Source of the DNA: a virus
Virus record (IMG/VR): IMGVR_UViG_3300017989_000410
Span: 1 to 25,865 of that record
DNA length: 25,865 nt
Strand: one strand, 5' to 3'
Position numbers and translations under genes: made by a program. Below are positions 7,242-14,751 of the stretch, one piece after another; position 1 is the first letter of the stretch; each line of letters starts with the position of its first letter. The notes below the pieces were generated by a model, which was not told where the DNA came from, ran no database searches, and saw nothing but the letters and a program-made list of their open reading frames with translations.

Positions 7242-8456
7242 ATGTTCCATAACGTTCGAGAAATGAGTCGGCTTCTCGAAGCCGCGAAACGAGATCAGGC
7301 TCGGTCTTCTGATCCGTATGCCCCGAATCGTTTTTACGTCGACTTGTACGAAGCGATTCAAGACCCAAGTCAGCGACCCGACTTGAAGGAGATCGGTCGA
7401 GCATCGATTCGCCGAATCTTCGAAGCCGTCGTTCCCGACGGTCGAGCGATTCTCGAATCGTGGCGACCGGGAACGCCTGAGTCGGCTCAAGCCCTGCTCG
7501 AAGGTCCGAACTCGATTCAGACGACCGACTTCAGCAACATTACCGGGCAACTGGTTTTCGCTGCTGTTCTCGAAGCTTGGGAGCAACCGCAGTTCATTGG
7601 TAGCGAACTCGTTACTGAGAAAACGACGGATATGCTCGATCAGGAGTTAATTCCCGGCATCAGCGGTCTCGGCGACATGGCCGAGACGTTCGGCGTCGTC
7701 GACGAAGGTGAATCATATCCGCTGGCTGGCGTGTCGGAAGAATACATCACGGTTCCGAAGAAGCGGAAGCGTGGTTTCATCGTCCCGATCACCAAAGAGG
7801 CAATTATCGGCGACAAGACTGGTCTCGTGATTCAGCGAGCTTCGGCCGTTTCGGAGTCGCTTGCTCTGAACAAAGAGAAGCGCATTCTTCACACGATCCT
7901 CGGTCTCGATACGATTTACAGCCGCAACGGTTCCGTCGCAACCGCGACGTATGCTGACAGCGGCTCGGCCCCGCACGATTTCGACAACCTCAACGACAAT
8001 GCGTTGAACGACGAAACCGATATCGAGGTCGCCGATCAAATCTTGAACGCGATCGTCGATCCGAATACGGGCGAACCGATCGTCGTGTCGCGACCTCAGT
8101 TGCTCGTTCCGCAAGCGTTGCGTCGCGAGGCGTTCCGTATGCTGAACGCGACGGAAGTTCGCGAGACGAGCGGAACGACCGTGACTCTCGCCGGCAAATC
8201 GCTTGAGCAAAACATTCAAATGCTCACTTCGCCTTACGTTAAGGTAAAGACGTCGAGTGATACCGGGTGGTATTACGGCGACTTCAAGAAGGCGTTCGCT
8301 TACTACACTGTTTGGCCGATCACGACCGAACAGGCACCGGCGAACAGCGAAGCCGAGTTCCGAAACGATATCGTCTCGCGGTTCAAGGTTTCCGAAATGG
8401 GAACGACCGCAGTCGAAGAACCACGGTACGTCTACAAGAGTACCGGAACATCCTAA
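7242..8456 (+). CDS. Major capsid protein (HK97-fold)
   Basis: A 404-residue protein in the major capsid position. It has an N-terminal helical arm (residues 1-70), then a core with an extended-loop-like strand region (EGESYPLAGVSEEYITVPKK) and the spine-helix region (ESLALNKEKRILHTILGL). An A-domain-like part (VSRPQLLVPQALRREAFRML) follows, with a C-terminal strand pattern ending SRFKVSEMGTTAVEEPRYVY. This layout is that of HK97-fold capsid proteins. No separate delta domain is evident, consistent with a separate scaffold. The ribosome site ACGGAGATCAGCC precedes the ATG. A long hairpin follows the stop. Identification rests on position, length and fold pattern, since sequence identity in this family is low. 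Confidence 0.85.
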   Translation: MFHNVREMSRLLEAAKRDQARSSDPYAPNRFYVDLYEAIQDPSQRPDLKEIGRASIRRIFEAVVPDGRAILESWRPGTPESAQALLEGPNSIQTTDFSNITGQLVFAAVLEAWEQPQFIGSELVTEKTTDMLDQELIPGISGLGDMAETFGVVDEGESYPLAGVSEEYITVPKKRKRGFIVPITKEAIIGDKTGLVIQRASAVSESLALNKEKRILHTILGLDTIYSRNGSVATATYADSGSAPHDFDNLNDNALNDETDIEVADQILNAIVDPNTGEPIVVSRPQLLVPQALRREAFRMLNATEVRETSGTTVTLAGKSLEQNIQMLTSPYVKVKTSSDTGWYYGDFKKAFAYYTVWPITTEQAPANSEAEFRNDIVSRFKVSEMGTTAVEEPRYVYKSTGTS

Positions 8457-8463
8457 CCCCGAA

Positions 8464-8523
8464 GTCTCGCTTGGTCGCTAGCCGTTGGCGGCTTTCGAGC
8501 CGTCAGCGGCGACCTAGTGAGAC
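8464..8523 (+). terminator. Long imperfect hairpin after the capsid gene
   Basis: GTCTC at 8464 and GAGAC ending at 8523 close a stem of nearly 30 bases per arm, with GGTCGC/GCGACC pairing and a GGCT-TTCG-AGCC tip. Several mismatches occur in the middle. No T-run follows, so it is not a standard intrinsic terminator. It could stabilise the 3' end of capsid mRNA, mark a processing site or reduce read-through. Confidence 0.55.
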
Positions 8524-8578
8524 TCAAGCGACTAACGAGAACCCTGCGACCAGCGTCATTCATTAGGAGAATTCGAAA

Positions 8579-8989
8579 ATGGCAAAGACGACGAAAACGA
8601 CAACGCCGATCAGCGACAGCAAGCCCGCCGCCGACGGCAAGTTGATCGACGACGACAAGTTGATCGACGACGACGAAGCCGCTGTCGATCAGTTCGAAGA
8701 CGACGTTCCTGAACAGGAGCGGCCCCCGGTTGAACCGGCTGAAGGCGAAGCCGAAGCGAAGACGAAGCAAGAGGCGGCAGCGTCGAACGCAGGCGTCGGC
8801 AAGAAGCTCGAAAACTGCAAGACGTTCTACGTTCACGTAAGCAACGCCAAGGCTCCGAACGGTCTTCGTCGCAAGCTCCGAATCATCGATTGTCCCGACA
8901 GCGCCGAAGCGATTCGCCGGTTCATTTTGGCGAAGCGAATCCCGCAGTATCAATCCGCGAATTTTCATTACGTCGTGACCGAAGACTAA
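8579..8989 (+). CDS. Hypothetical protein with acidic disordered N-terminus
   Basis: 136 residues. The first 80 are highly acidic and low in complexity, with a tandem KLIDDD repeat encoded by an 18-base direct repeat at 8639-8674, and look disordered. The C-terminal 55 residues (NCKTFYVHVSNAKAPNGLR, then DSAEAIRRFILAKRIPQYQ) look folded and end in a small alpha-beta unit. The gene follows the capsid gene, where head-tail connectors or head fibre proteins are usual, but I do not recognise the domain. The ribosome site AGGAG is followed by the ATG eight to ten bases later. A role at the head surface or connector is only a guess. Confidence 0.7.
   Translation: MAKTTKTTTPISDSKPAADGKLIDDDKLIDDDEAAVDQFEDDVPEQERPPVEPAEGEAEAKTKQEAAASNAGVGKKLENCKTFYVHVSNAKAPNGLRRKLRIIDCPDSAEAIRRFILAKRIPQYQSANFHYVVTED
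8639..8674 (+). repeat. Tandem 18-base repeat (KLIDDD twice)
   Basis: Two adjacent copies of AAGTTGATCGACGACGAC inside the acidic N-terminus of the gene at 8579. This is likely a slippage duplication in a disordered region. Confidence 0.85.
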
Positions 8990-9022
8990 TCTCCGATCGG
9001 AAATCGAAGGCGATAGCGATCA

Positions 9023-9235
9023 ATGACGACTTACGATCACGACGAATATATCGACAACCTGAAGTCGAGGCTTGCCGACATTGGTCGCGAGATCAAGAGA
9101 ATAAAGGGCTCGGCGACCTGGGAAACGAAGAAAACCCTTTACGACGAAGCGGCTGCAATACGGAAAGAATTAAACGAGATCGAAGTCGACGACGGCGATA
9201 CGACTTTCGAGATTGCGATTGAAGGATCGACCTAG
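9023..9235 (+). CDS. Small coiled-coil protein
   Basis: 70 residues, almost wholly helical (LKSRLADIGREIKRIKGSA, then TLYDEAAAIRKELNEIEVD). Not recognised. It lies between the capsid and tail completion genes, in the slot usually held by head completion or connector proteins, but the sequence itself only says short coiled coil. GAAGGCG lies about ten bases before the ATG. The stop TAG is one base before the GTG start of the next gene, and the next gene's ribosome site is inside this one, so the two are probably coupled. Codon use matches the neighbours, which supports it being a real gene. Confidence 0.65.
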   Translation: MTTYDHDEYIDNLKSRLADIGREIKRIKGSATWETKKTLYDEAAAIRKELNEIEVDDGDTTFEIAIEGST

Positions 9236-9236
9236 T

Positions 9237-9737
9237 GTGTCAGACGTTACCTTTTACGATTGCCTTGAAGCAACGAAGCGGGAGATCGTTAATCTCAACC
9301 TTCCGCTAATAGCTCCGTCGTCGGTGATTGTTCATAAGGCTCTCACTGACCACGAGGAGACTATCTTTCCCGCAATGCCCGGCGTCATTGTTGCCCCGAT
9401 CGGTCCTGAGATCATGGATGTTCCCGGCAGCACAAATCAAACGAACGCGATCGCGTACCCTGTCGGCGTCGCGTTCTTTGCGAATGACGGCGAGTCACGG
9501 AACGAAGGCAGGCACGGACTAAATGACCAGACGCACGAGTTCCGCGAGCGAATGCGTTGGCGGGGAAATGTTATCAAGCGGTTTCACATGCAACGCCTTC
9601 CCGGCGTCGACAACGTTCAGACCTGTCTCGCGCGACCGAACACGGTTCTCGACGTTGCCCAATGGCGGAAGCGTGGTATTTGGATTAGTGCGATCACGTT
9701 AGAGTTTCACGCAAGGGAAAATCGAATCACGAACTAA
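9237..9737 (+). CDS. Putative tail terminator / connector protein
   Basis: 166 residues from a GTG at 9237. AAGGA at 9222-9226, ten bases upstream, decides this start over the TTG at 9213. The protein has an N-terminal helix (YDCLEATKREIVNLNLPLI), alternating strands (AIAYPVGVAFFAND) and the pattern HEFRERMRWRGNVIKRFHM followed by LPGV, ending in ISAITLEFHAREN. Arg-rich helix plus final strand is common among tail terminator proteins (lambda gpU-like), which cap the tail tube and join it to the head. Position just before the Mu gpG-like and tail tube genes agrees. There is no diagnostic motif, so the call is moderate. The stop overlaps the next ATG by one base. Confidence 0.5.
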   Translation: MSDVTFYDCLEATKREIVNLNLPLIAPSSVIVHKALTDHEETIFPAMPGVIVAPIGPEIMDVPGSTNQTNAIAYPVGVAFFANDGESRNEGRHGLNDQTHEFRERMRWRGNVIKRFHMQRLPGVDNVQTCLARPNTVLDVAQWRKRGIWISAITLEFHARENRITN

Positions 9738-10255
9738 TGGCCGAAGCTCGACCTCGAACGATCGACTTTCAAGAAGGCAAAGACGCTGGCTCTCAGGTCG
9801 TCGACGCCTTAATGGGTGAGGTCGATAGCGTGGTCGATCAGTGGCTTGCCCGCGACGGAATGATTGACCTTCGACCGACGTTCGAAGACTATCTCGCGAG
9901 CTTGCTGAAGCTTCACGAATCATTTTTTGAATCACAGTCAGACCCGAACGGTAAGAGTTGGCAGCCGCTATCGCCGATCACGATCAAGAAGAAAGGTCAC
10001 GGAATCATTCTGGTCGAACACGGCGATCTAGCGGCGTCGCTTACGAGCGCGTCGCACACGGACAACATTAGTGACATCATTCAAGAGGGGCAGAATCAAG
10101 GATTCACGTTCGGAACGTCTGACGAGAAAGCCCATTGGCATCAAGAAGGCAAGGGACACAACCCGCAACGTCAGCACGTTGGAACAACTCAAGAAAGCGT
10201 TGCCCAACTGACAAACGCAATAGCCGATCAGATCGTCGATCAGCTAACTAAATAG
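9737..10255 (+). CDS. Virion morphogenesis / tail completion protein (Mu gpG-like)
   Basis: 172 residues. The central motif (DPNGKSWQPLSPITIKKKG, then LVEHGDLAASL) and the C-terminal HWHQEGKGHNPQRQHVGTT are characteristic of the phage virion morphogenesis / tail completion family that includes Mu gpG and P2 gpS. In that family the D-P-x-G-x-x-W-x-P-L-S segment is followed by a polar basic stretch, a G-x-L turn, and a late H-Q-x-G with P-R. These proteins finish the tail or joint and are needed for stable head-tail attachment. The ATG overlaps the previous stop. The gene ends 11 bases before the tail tube gene, whose ribosome site overlaps the end of this one. Confidence 0.75.
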   Translation: MAEARPRTIDFQEGKDAGSQVVDALMGEVDSVVDQWLARDGMIDLRPTFEDYLASLLKLHESFFESQSDPNGKSWQPLSPITIKKKGHGIILVEHGDLAASLTSASHTDNISDIIQEGQNQGFTFGTSDEKAHWHQEGKGHNPQRQHVGTTQESVAQLTNAIADQIVDQLTK

Positions 10256-10266
10256 GAGCGTCGAAA

Positions 10267-11217
10267 ATGACTGCAACGACTCAATCTTCGCAACTGAAAC
10301 CGTTCTTGCTCGACCGTATTTCCGAAGGCGGCGCTCGCACTTGGGACGATACGTCAGACGGAATCTTCGCCTATGAGTCGGAGTCTATGAAGAAGACTCG
10401 ATCGGTCGTCTCGAAGGCGACCAGTCGGGGCACGCGATCGCACTTCGTCGACTCGACGCGGGAAGGGATTAACGTCGTCGGCGGTTCGATCACGTTCTAT
10501 CCGACGAAAGACGATCTCGATATCTGGCTGCCGCTGATCCTTGGCGAAGAAGAGTCGACCGACACGTTCGCTCTCGGCGAAACGCTGCCCTGGTTTGCCT
10601 TGCTGGTCGACAAGCTCGGCGGCGTTGCCAATGAGTACTTCGAATATACCGACTGCAAGGTGAACAAAGCGACGTTCCAATGCACCGCGAACGAACCTTT
10701 GAAGCTGACGGTCGATATCCTGGCAAAGACTGAGAATCTTGGTCAGGCATACCCGACATTGTCGGCTCTGGCTCTCGCCGATACGGCGGCAGCCTATCAA
10801 CCGTGGATGTTCCACGATCTCGCTTTGACGCTCGGCGGCGGAAGTCAGAAGGCTTACGATTGTTCGATCGTCATCGACAACGCTCTCGAAGTGAAGCACG
10901 CGAGCGGCGACCAAGATGCGACCTCGATCCAAGAGACTGATCGGATCGTAACTGTAGCCGTGACGACACCGTTCACGAACACGGAGAACACGAACTTTTT
11001 GCAAGACGACGTCGAAGGGACTTCGGGCTCTGCCGTCTTCACTCGTGGCACTTCTCCCGCCGATGCGCTGACGTTTACTTTTGGAGCGTTGCAAATGGAT
11101 GCCTTGGACACGCCGGGCGGCGGCGGTCGGGGCGAAGTAACGCTTCCTATCACGTTCACGGCACGGAAGCCCGACGCGGCGACTGCCGAACTCGTGGTTA
11201 CAAACGCAGACGGTTAA
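10267..11217 (+). CDS. Major tail tube protein
   Basis: 316 residues, beta-rich, in the major tail protein position between tail completion and tail chaperone genes. The segment VVSKATSRGTRSHFVDSTR followed by INVVGGSITFYPTKDDLDIW is the typical start of siphovirus tube proteins: a strand pair, a polar loop and a helix with a W-L-P-L-I-L-G turn. The second half (EVKHASGDQDATSIQETDR, then LPITFTARKP) completes a tube-type beta-sandwich. Hundreds of copies would stack as hexameric rings around the tape measure. The ribosome site TAGGAG lies before the ATG. No extra Ig domain is evident at the C-terminus. Confidence 0.75.
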   Translation: MTATTQSSQLKPFLLDRISEGGARTWDDTSDGIFAYESESMKKTRSVVSKATSRGTRSHFVDSTREGINVVGGSITFYPTKDDLDIWLPLILGEEESTDTFALGETLPWFALLVDKLGGVANEYFEYTDCKVNKATFQCTANEPLKLTVDILAKTENLGQAYPTLSALALADTAAAYQPWMFHDLALTLGGGSQKAYDCSIVIDNALEVKHASGDQDATSIQETDRIVTVAVTTPFTNTENTNFLQDDVEGTSGSAVFTRGTSPADALTFTFGALQMDALDTPGGGGRGEVTLPITFTARKPDAATAELVVTNADG

Positions 11218-11220
11218 ACA

Positions 11221-11682
11221 ATGACCAAGGTTCTAAATTACATCGATGACGGCTACACGCTGACGGCTTATATCGCGGCCGTCCCCGGCGTTCACGACGA
11301 ATGCGAAATCAAGTATCGACCGGCGTTGCCAAGGCAGCGGGCGGGCATCTTCGAGGCGATCGGCAAGAAGAAAGCCGCCGAAGCCGAAGATATTGCAGCA
11401 CGGTCGATCGCTGAGTACGTGAAAGACTGGGACAACATTCGCGATTCAGCCGGAAACGAGATCACCGTTTCGACGCACGCGGCGTCGCACTTGCCGCCGA
11501 AGCTGTCTCATAGGATGTTCCAGATCGTAATGGGTAATGAAGGAGGTGACGAACGGCCAGACGACTCGCCGAGCGAAACCCCGTCGGCGATCGACGACGA
11601 AGTTGAACGAATTCTTTCGGGTGAAGATGACCCGATCGAAGAAGTGACACCGGAAAAAAACTCAGAACCGGCGTCGGCCTAG
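11221..11682 (+). CDS. Tail assembly chaperone, short form (G-like)
   Basis: 153 residues made by normal termination. It begins with a beta-rich unit (VLNYIDDGYTLTAYIAAVPGV), followed by helical parts and an acidic disordered tail (residues 110-153). The position between tail tube and tape measure is that of lambda gpG, whose product coats the tape measure during tail assembly. The gene starts three bases after the tube protein stop. Near its end a perfectly phased slippery heptamer (11655-11661) allows a fraction of ribosomes to shift to -1 and make the long form. Sequence similarity is too low to name a family, so the call comes from position plus the frameshift signal. Confidence 0.75.
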   Translation: MTKVLNYIDDGYTLTAYIAAVPGVHDECEIKYRPALPRQRAGIFEAIGKKKAAEAEDIAARSIAEYVKDWDNIRDSAGNEITVSTHAASHLPPKLSHRMFQIVMGNEGGDERPDDSPSETPSAIDDEVERILSGEDDPIEEVTPEKNSEPASA

Positions 11683-12047
11683 TCCTCAACGCTCCGAACG
11701 TTGCGTTCAGGTCGTGCGTCGATTGCCAAAGAGACTGGTACGATCACGAGAAAGGGACTGTTTACAAGGCTCCGAACGGCGAACCGCTACCACGACCGCC
11801 CGGCGCGATTGTGCCTTGCCGGATTTCGCCTGACCGTTGCCAGAAAGTGTCGCCGAATGCTGGAATCGAACTGACTGAACAAAACTGGTTAGCCTTTGTG
11901 CATTACCTTGAATGTAAAGCGGTCAACGACTTCCCTCGCGACGCGATTGTAAGAAGGAACGCCGCGATAATTCGTCGCGTCGAGGATTCGTCTAGCGAAT
12001 CGAAAATGACAGCGGCTATATTGCGGGCGGTCCGACTAGCAAAATGA
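11221..12047 (+). CDS. Tail assembly chaperone, -1 frameshift product (GT-like)
   Basis: A 275-residue product: residues 1-147 in the first frame, then a -1 slip after AAC at 11659-11661 and reading from 11661 to the stop at 12045-12047 (128 more residues). The extension has no ATG in its first 50 codons and needs the shift to be reached well. It carries four cysteines in two pairs (SCVDCQRDWYDHEKG and PCRISPDRC), suggesting a small metal-binding fold, then a helix-rich part (ENWLAF-like, as EQNWLAFVHYLECKAV). This parallels lambda gpGT, in which the T domain recruits tail tube protein. An independent start at the GTG at 11811 cannot be excluded but has no ribosome site. Confidence 0.75.
11655..11661 (+). 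promoter_or_regulatory. -1 ribosomal frameshift slippery site, A AAA AAC
   Basis: The heptamer is read as GAA AAA AAC, so it fits X XXY YYZ in exactly the right phase for a -1 slip. The -1 frame is open from here to 12047. A short stem (AACGC at 11689-11693 with GCGTT at 11702-11706) lies downstream and may or may not stimulate shifting. Confidence 0.85.
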
Positions 12048-12328
12048 GAACTCGCGAACAACAAATTGAATCCGTCAAGAATTCAGAACGTCGGGTTCGG
12101 TCGATTCATCCCGAAGTATCGAGCCCGGCGTTGTTCGCAAAACTACAGAAGAACTATTCAGACCTAGCGAAGATAACGGCCGACCTGCTTGAAGTGGTTG
12201 ACCATTACAAAGAACTCGCAGAATCTTATAAGGCGATGATCGCGGACAATGAGCGAAACGATTCGACAAATCGTCATCAAGAGCAAGATCGAGTTCGAAG
12301 CTCCGGTTCTGCCGCAAATCTCGGCTGA
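12044..12328 (+). CDS. Small helical protein before the tape measure
   Basis: 94 residues. The ATG overlaps the stop of the frameshift product as ATGA, so translation is probably coupled. Residues 25-68 (SSPALFAKLQKNYSDLAKI, then LLEVVDHYKELAESYKAMI) form a helical or coiled-coil unit. The last 26 residues lie in an 80-base overlap with the tape measure gene in another frame and look like read-through of that sequence, so the functional part is probably the first 70 residues. Not recognised. It could be another chaperone-like or tail-assembly helper. The long overlap makes either this stop or the tape measure start worth testing. Confidence 0.6.
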   Translation: MRTREQQIESVKNSERRVRSIHPEVSSPALFAKLQKNYSDLAKITADLLEVVDHYKELAESYKAMIADNERNDSTNRHQEQDRVRSSGSAANLG

Positions 12329-14027
12329 CGAATTCAGCGCGTCGGCGAAGGCGATCGCCGAAGAGGCGAAGGCAAACTTCGAAGACGTAATCTCTGAGAG
12401 TGTTTCCGAAAGCGTGAAACGAGCGGGCGACGCTCTTGACGAAGCGGGTGCGTCGATCAAGGAGGTTGCCAGCGATACCGAAGAACTTCAGAAGTCTTCC
12501 GAAGAAGCCGCCGACTCGGTCGAGCAGCTTGCCAAGGCGACAGCAGAGCTAGAAGAAGCCGAGATCGACCTCAACGATGCGAAAACGGAGTTGATCGACA
12601 ACAATATCAAGTCGGCCGAAGCGTTCAAGAAAGTCGGTGACGGAGCGTTCACGACTGCGCGGGGCATGGTCTTGCTGTTCGCTTCAAGCGAAGAATCGGC
12701 GCAAGAAATGCTTCAGGCAGTCGCAGCCGTTCAAGGTGCGTTCGATCTGTTCAAGGGCTCGACTGACGTCGTCGTTGGTCTCGTTGAGGGAATGCGAGCC
12801 CTTCGCGGTGCTACTGCCGCGAGCAGCGCCGTCGCTACGGCAGCGAACACGGTTCAGGCTGCTTCGACTCAGAAGCTCGCGATCGCCGAAGGCCAAGCCG
12901 CTGTCGCGGGCGGGGCGCAGGCGACGGCGAATGTCGGTATCGCCACAACGGCGGGCGTCGCGTCGACAGCAATGACCGCTCTTAATATCGCAATGGGTCC
13001 GATCGGAATCGCTATTGCGGCGATCGGTGCTGTCGTCGTCGGAATCATTGCACTATTCAGTGCATGGTCGGACGAAGAAGAGGAACTCAGCGAAGAGACG
13101 AAGGCGGCAACGCGGGCGATCGTCGATCAGCGTAAAGCCGTTATCGATCTCGAACGAGCCGTGAACGATGCGAACGAGAATGCGTTCGAGCGTCGAATCG
13201 AACTAATGAAACGAATGGGCGCTTCGGAAGGCGAGATCAACAAGGCTCGCAACGATCGCAATAAGGAGAACATCGAAGAGTTTAACAAGCAGGCCCGAAT
13301 GTGGCAGGACTTCAAGAAGCGAGTCGAAGCTCAATCGGCCGAAGGCAACGTCGGAACCCGTCGTCGAAACAACATTCTTCTCGCTCAGCGTGAAGCCGAA
13401 GTTCATCGCTTGCAAGGCGAGCTAATCGACGAAAACCTTGCCCGCGTAAACGAGCAAGTCGACACGAACAAACGGCTCTATGAAGAGAAGCGGAAGGAGT
13501 TGGAGCTTGAGAAGGAAACGCTTCAAACGCTGAAAGACCAAGTCGCCGAAGAGAAGAACCGACTTCAGTCGATCGACGATCGAATCGGTATGCTCGGCGA
13601 AGAAGAACTCGCCGAGCTTGACAAGATAAACGAGAAGATCAAAGAAGGCGTCAAGCTCAATAAAGAAGAGATCGAGTTCGCCGAATCGAAGCTCGGTCGC
13701 GAGAACGTCGACGAAGCGACGCGGGCTTCGCGTGACGCGATCAACGCGAGAGCAGGCGGGCGAGCCCGGTTCGCGGCTCTCGGCGGCGACGACTTCAATC
13801 AAGGCGAAGAAGCGAATCAGGCTCAAGAGGCGATCAAGGCTGCCGAAGAAAAGGTTCGCGAGCTTGGCTCGATCGACGACCGGCTGAAGGAGATCGGAGA
13901 AAAAGAAGACGAGCTTCTCGGCAGGATGAACAAATCTGTCGGAGCGATGATCGACTTTCTTGAGAAGAACGCGAAGGATATCAAGCGAGCCGAGCAACGG
14001 CTCGAACAACTTCAGGCGAATCAGTAA
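12249..14027 (+). CDS. Tape measure protein
   Basis: 592 residues, largely alpha-helical and charged. It has N-terminal coiled coils (residues 30-125), a Gly/Ala-rich part and a single hydrophobic segment near residues 240-270 (IAMGPIGIAIAAIGAVVVG, then IIALFSAW), and then a long Lys/Glu coiled coil to the C-terminus. This architecture and the slot after the chaperone pair identify the tape measure, which sets tail length and is ejected with DNA; the hydrophobic segment may insert into the host membrane. At about 0.15 nm per residue it predicts a tail near 90 nm. No peptidase or lysozyme domain is visible. The ATG at 12249 has no clear ribosome site, so coupling to the upstream gene is likely. 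Confidence 0.85.
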   Translation: MSETIRQIVIKSKIEFEAPVLPQISADEFSASAKAIAEEAKANFEDVISESVSESVKRAGDALDEAGASIKEVASDTEELQKSSEEAADSVEQLAKATAELEEAEIDLNDAKTELIDNNIKSAEAFKKVGDGAFTTARGMVLLFASSEESAQEMLQAVAAVQGAFDLFKGSTDVVVGLVEGMRALRGATAASSAVATAANTVQAASTQKLAIAEGQAAVAGGAQATANVGIATTAGVASTAMTALNIAMGPIGIAIAAIGAVVVGIIALFSAWSDEEEELSEETKAATRAIVDQRKAVIDLERAVNDANENAFERRIELMKRMGASEGEINKARNDRNKENIEEFNKQARMWQDFKKRVEAQSAEGNVGTRRRNNILLAQREAEVHRLQGELIDENLARVNEQVDTNKRLYEEKRKELELEKETLQTLKDQVAEEKNRLQSIDDRIGMLGEEELAELDKINEKIKEGVKLNKEEIEFAESKLGRENVDEATRASRDAINARAGGRARFAALGGDDFNQGEEANQAQEAIKAAEEKVRELGSIDDRLKEIGEKEDELLGRMNKSVGAMIDFLEKNAKDIKRAEQRLEQLQANQ

Positions 14028-14740
14028 TGTTCTACCGACACGGCTCATACCGGCACGACGATAATACGGTTCTGCTGTCTACTCACAGTTGGAACTATGA
14101 ATATATCCGTGGCAATCGAGCCGTTCGCGTCGAGACTATTGCTATGAATGGGTTCGTCAAGGGAAGTTCTCAGTCGTCGCTGAACAACAAGATCAAGCAG
14201 GTTCAGAACGCCTATAGGTTGCCAGCGCAGAGCAGCGGGCTCTATCACGACAACGGATCGGCGACGCCGCACTTGCTGACCGCCGACGGAACCTTCAGGG
14301 GGATCGAGACTTCGTTTCAATGGACAAACTCGAATAACGCGGAATACGCGACCGGGCGATCGTTCGCGGCGACCATGACCGTTCGAAAGGTTCTTCAAGG
14401 CGTCGACGATATCGTTCAATTTTCGGAGACGGTAACGGTTCGGGGAACGGGCGGGCCCCGTCGTCATACCGGCGTTCTTCAGCAGGGGAACCCGCGACGT
14501 CAGATCATCGCACAGAAGACACCGATCTTCATTACGCAGGCAGGCAACGCGATCGGTAGGTTTTCGGCACCGGCACCGCCCGCGCCTTTGTATCCGTCAG
14601 ACGAAGACTATGAACAACGAACCAACTCGGCGACTTCGCCGAATCGAGATTCGGGAATCTTCCAAGACTACGGGGTGAACTGGTCATATTCGTTTACTTT
14701 GCTCGGCGGCGATCCGAAACCGCAGCCCAATCAACGCTAG
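14027..14740 (+). CDS. Putative distal tail protein
   Basis: 237 residues, strand-rich. The ATG overlaps the tape measure stop by one base. The N-terminal 140 residues (LLSTHSWNYEYIRGNRAVR, then GRSFAATMTVRKVLQGVDD) look like an all-beta tail protein, with a Pro-rich linker (FSAPAPPAPLYPSDEDY) near residues 180-195 and a final strand segment (VNWSYSFTLLGG). In siphoviruses the gene after the tape measure is usually the distal tail protein that forms the hexameric hub between tube and tip. That is the reason for the call; no family motif is recognised. The next gene's ribosome site begins at this gene's stop. Confidence 0.45.
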   Translation: MFYRHGSYRHDDNTVLLSTHSWNYEYIRGNRAVRVETIAMNGFVKGSSQSSLNNKIKQVQNAYRLPAQSSGLYHDNGSATPHLLTADGTFRGIETSFQWTNSNNAEYATGRSFAATMTVRKVLQGVDDIVQFSETVTVRGTGGPRRHTGVLQQGNPRRQIIAQKTPIFITQAGNAIGRFSAPAPPAPLYPSDEDYEQRTNSATSPNRDSGIFQDYGVNWSYSFTLLGGDPKPQPNQR

Positions 14741-14751
14741 GAGATTTTGCT

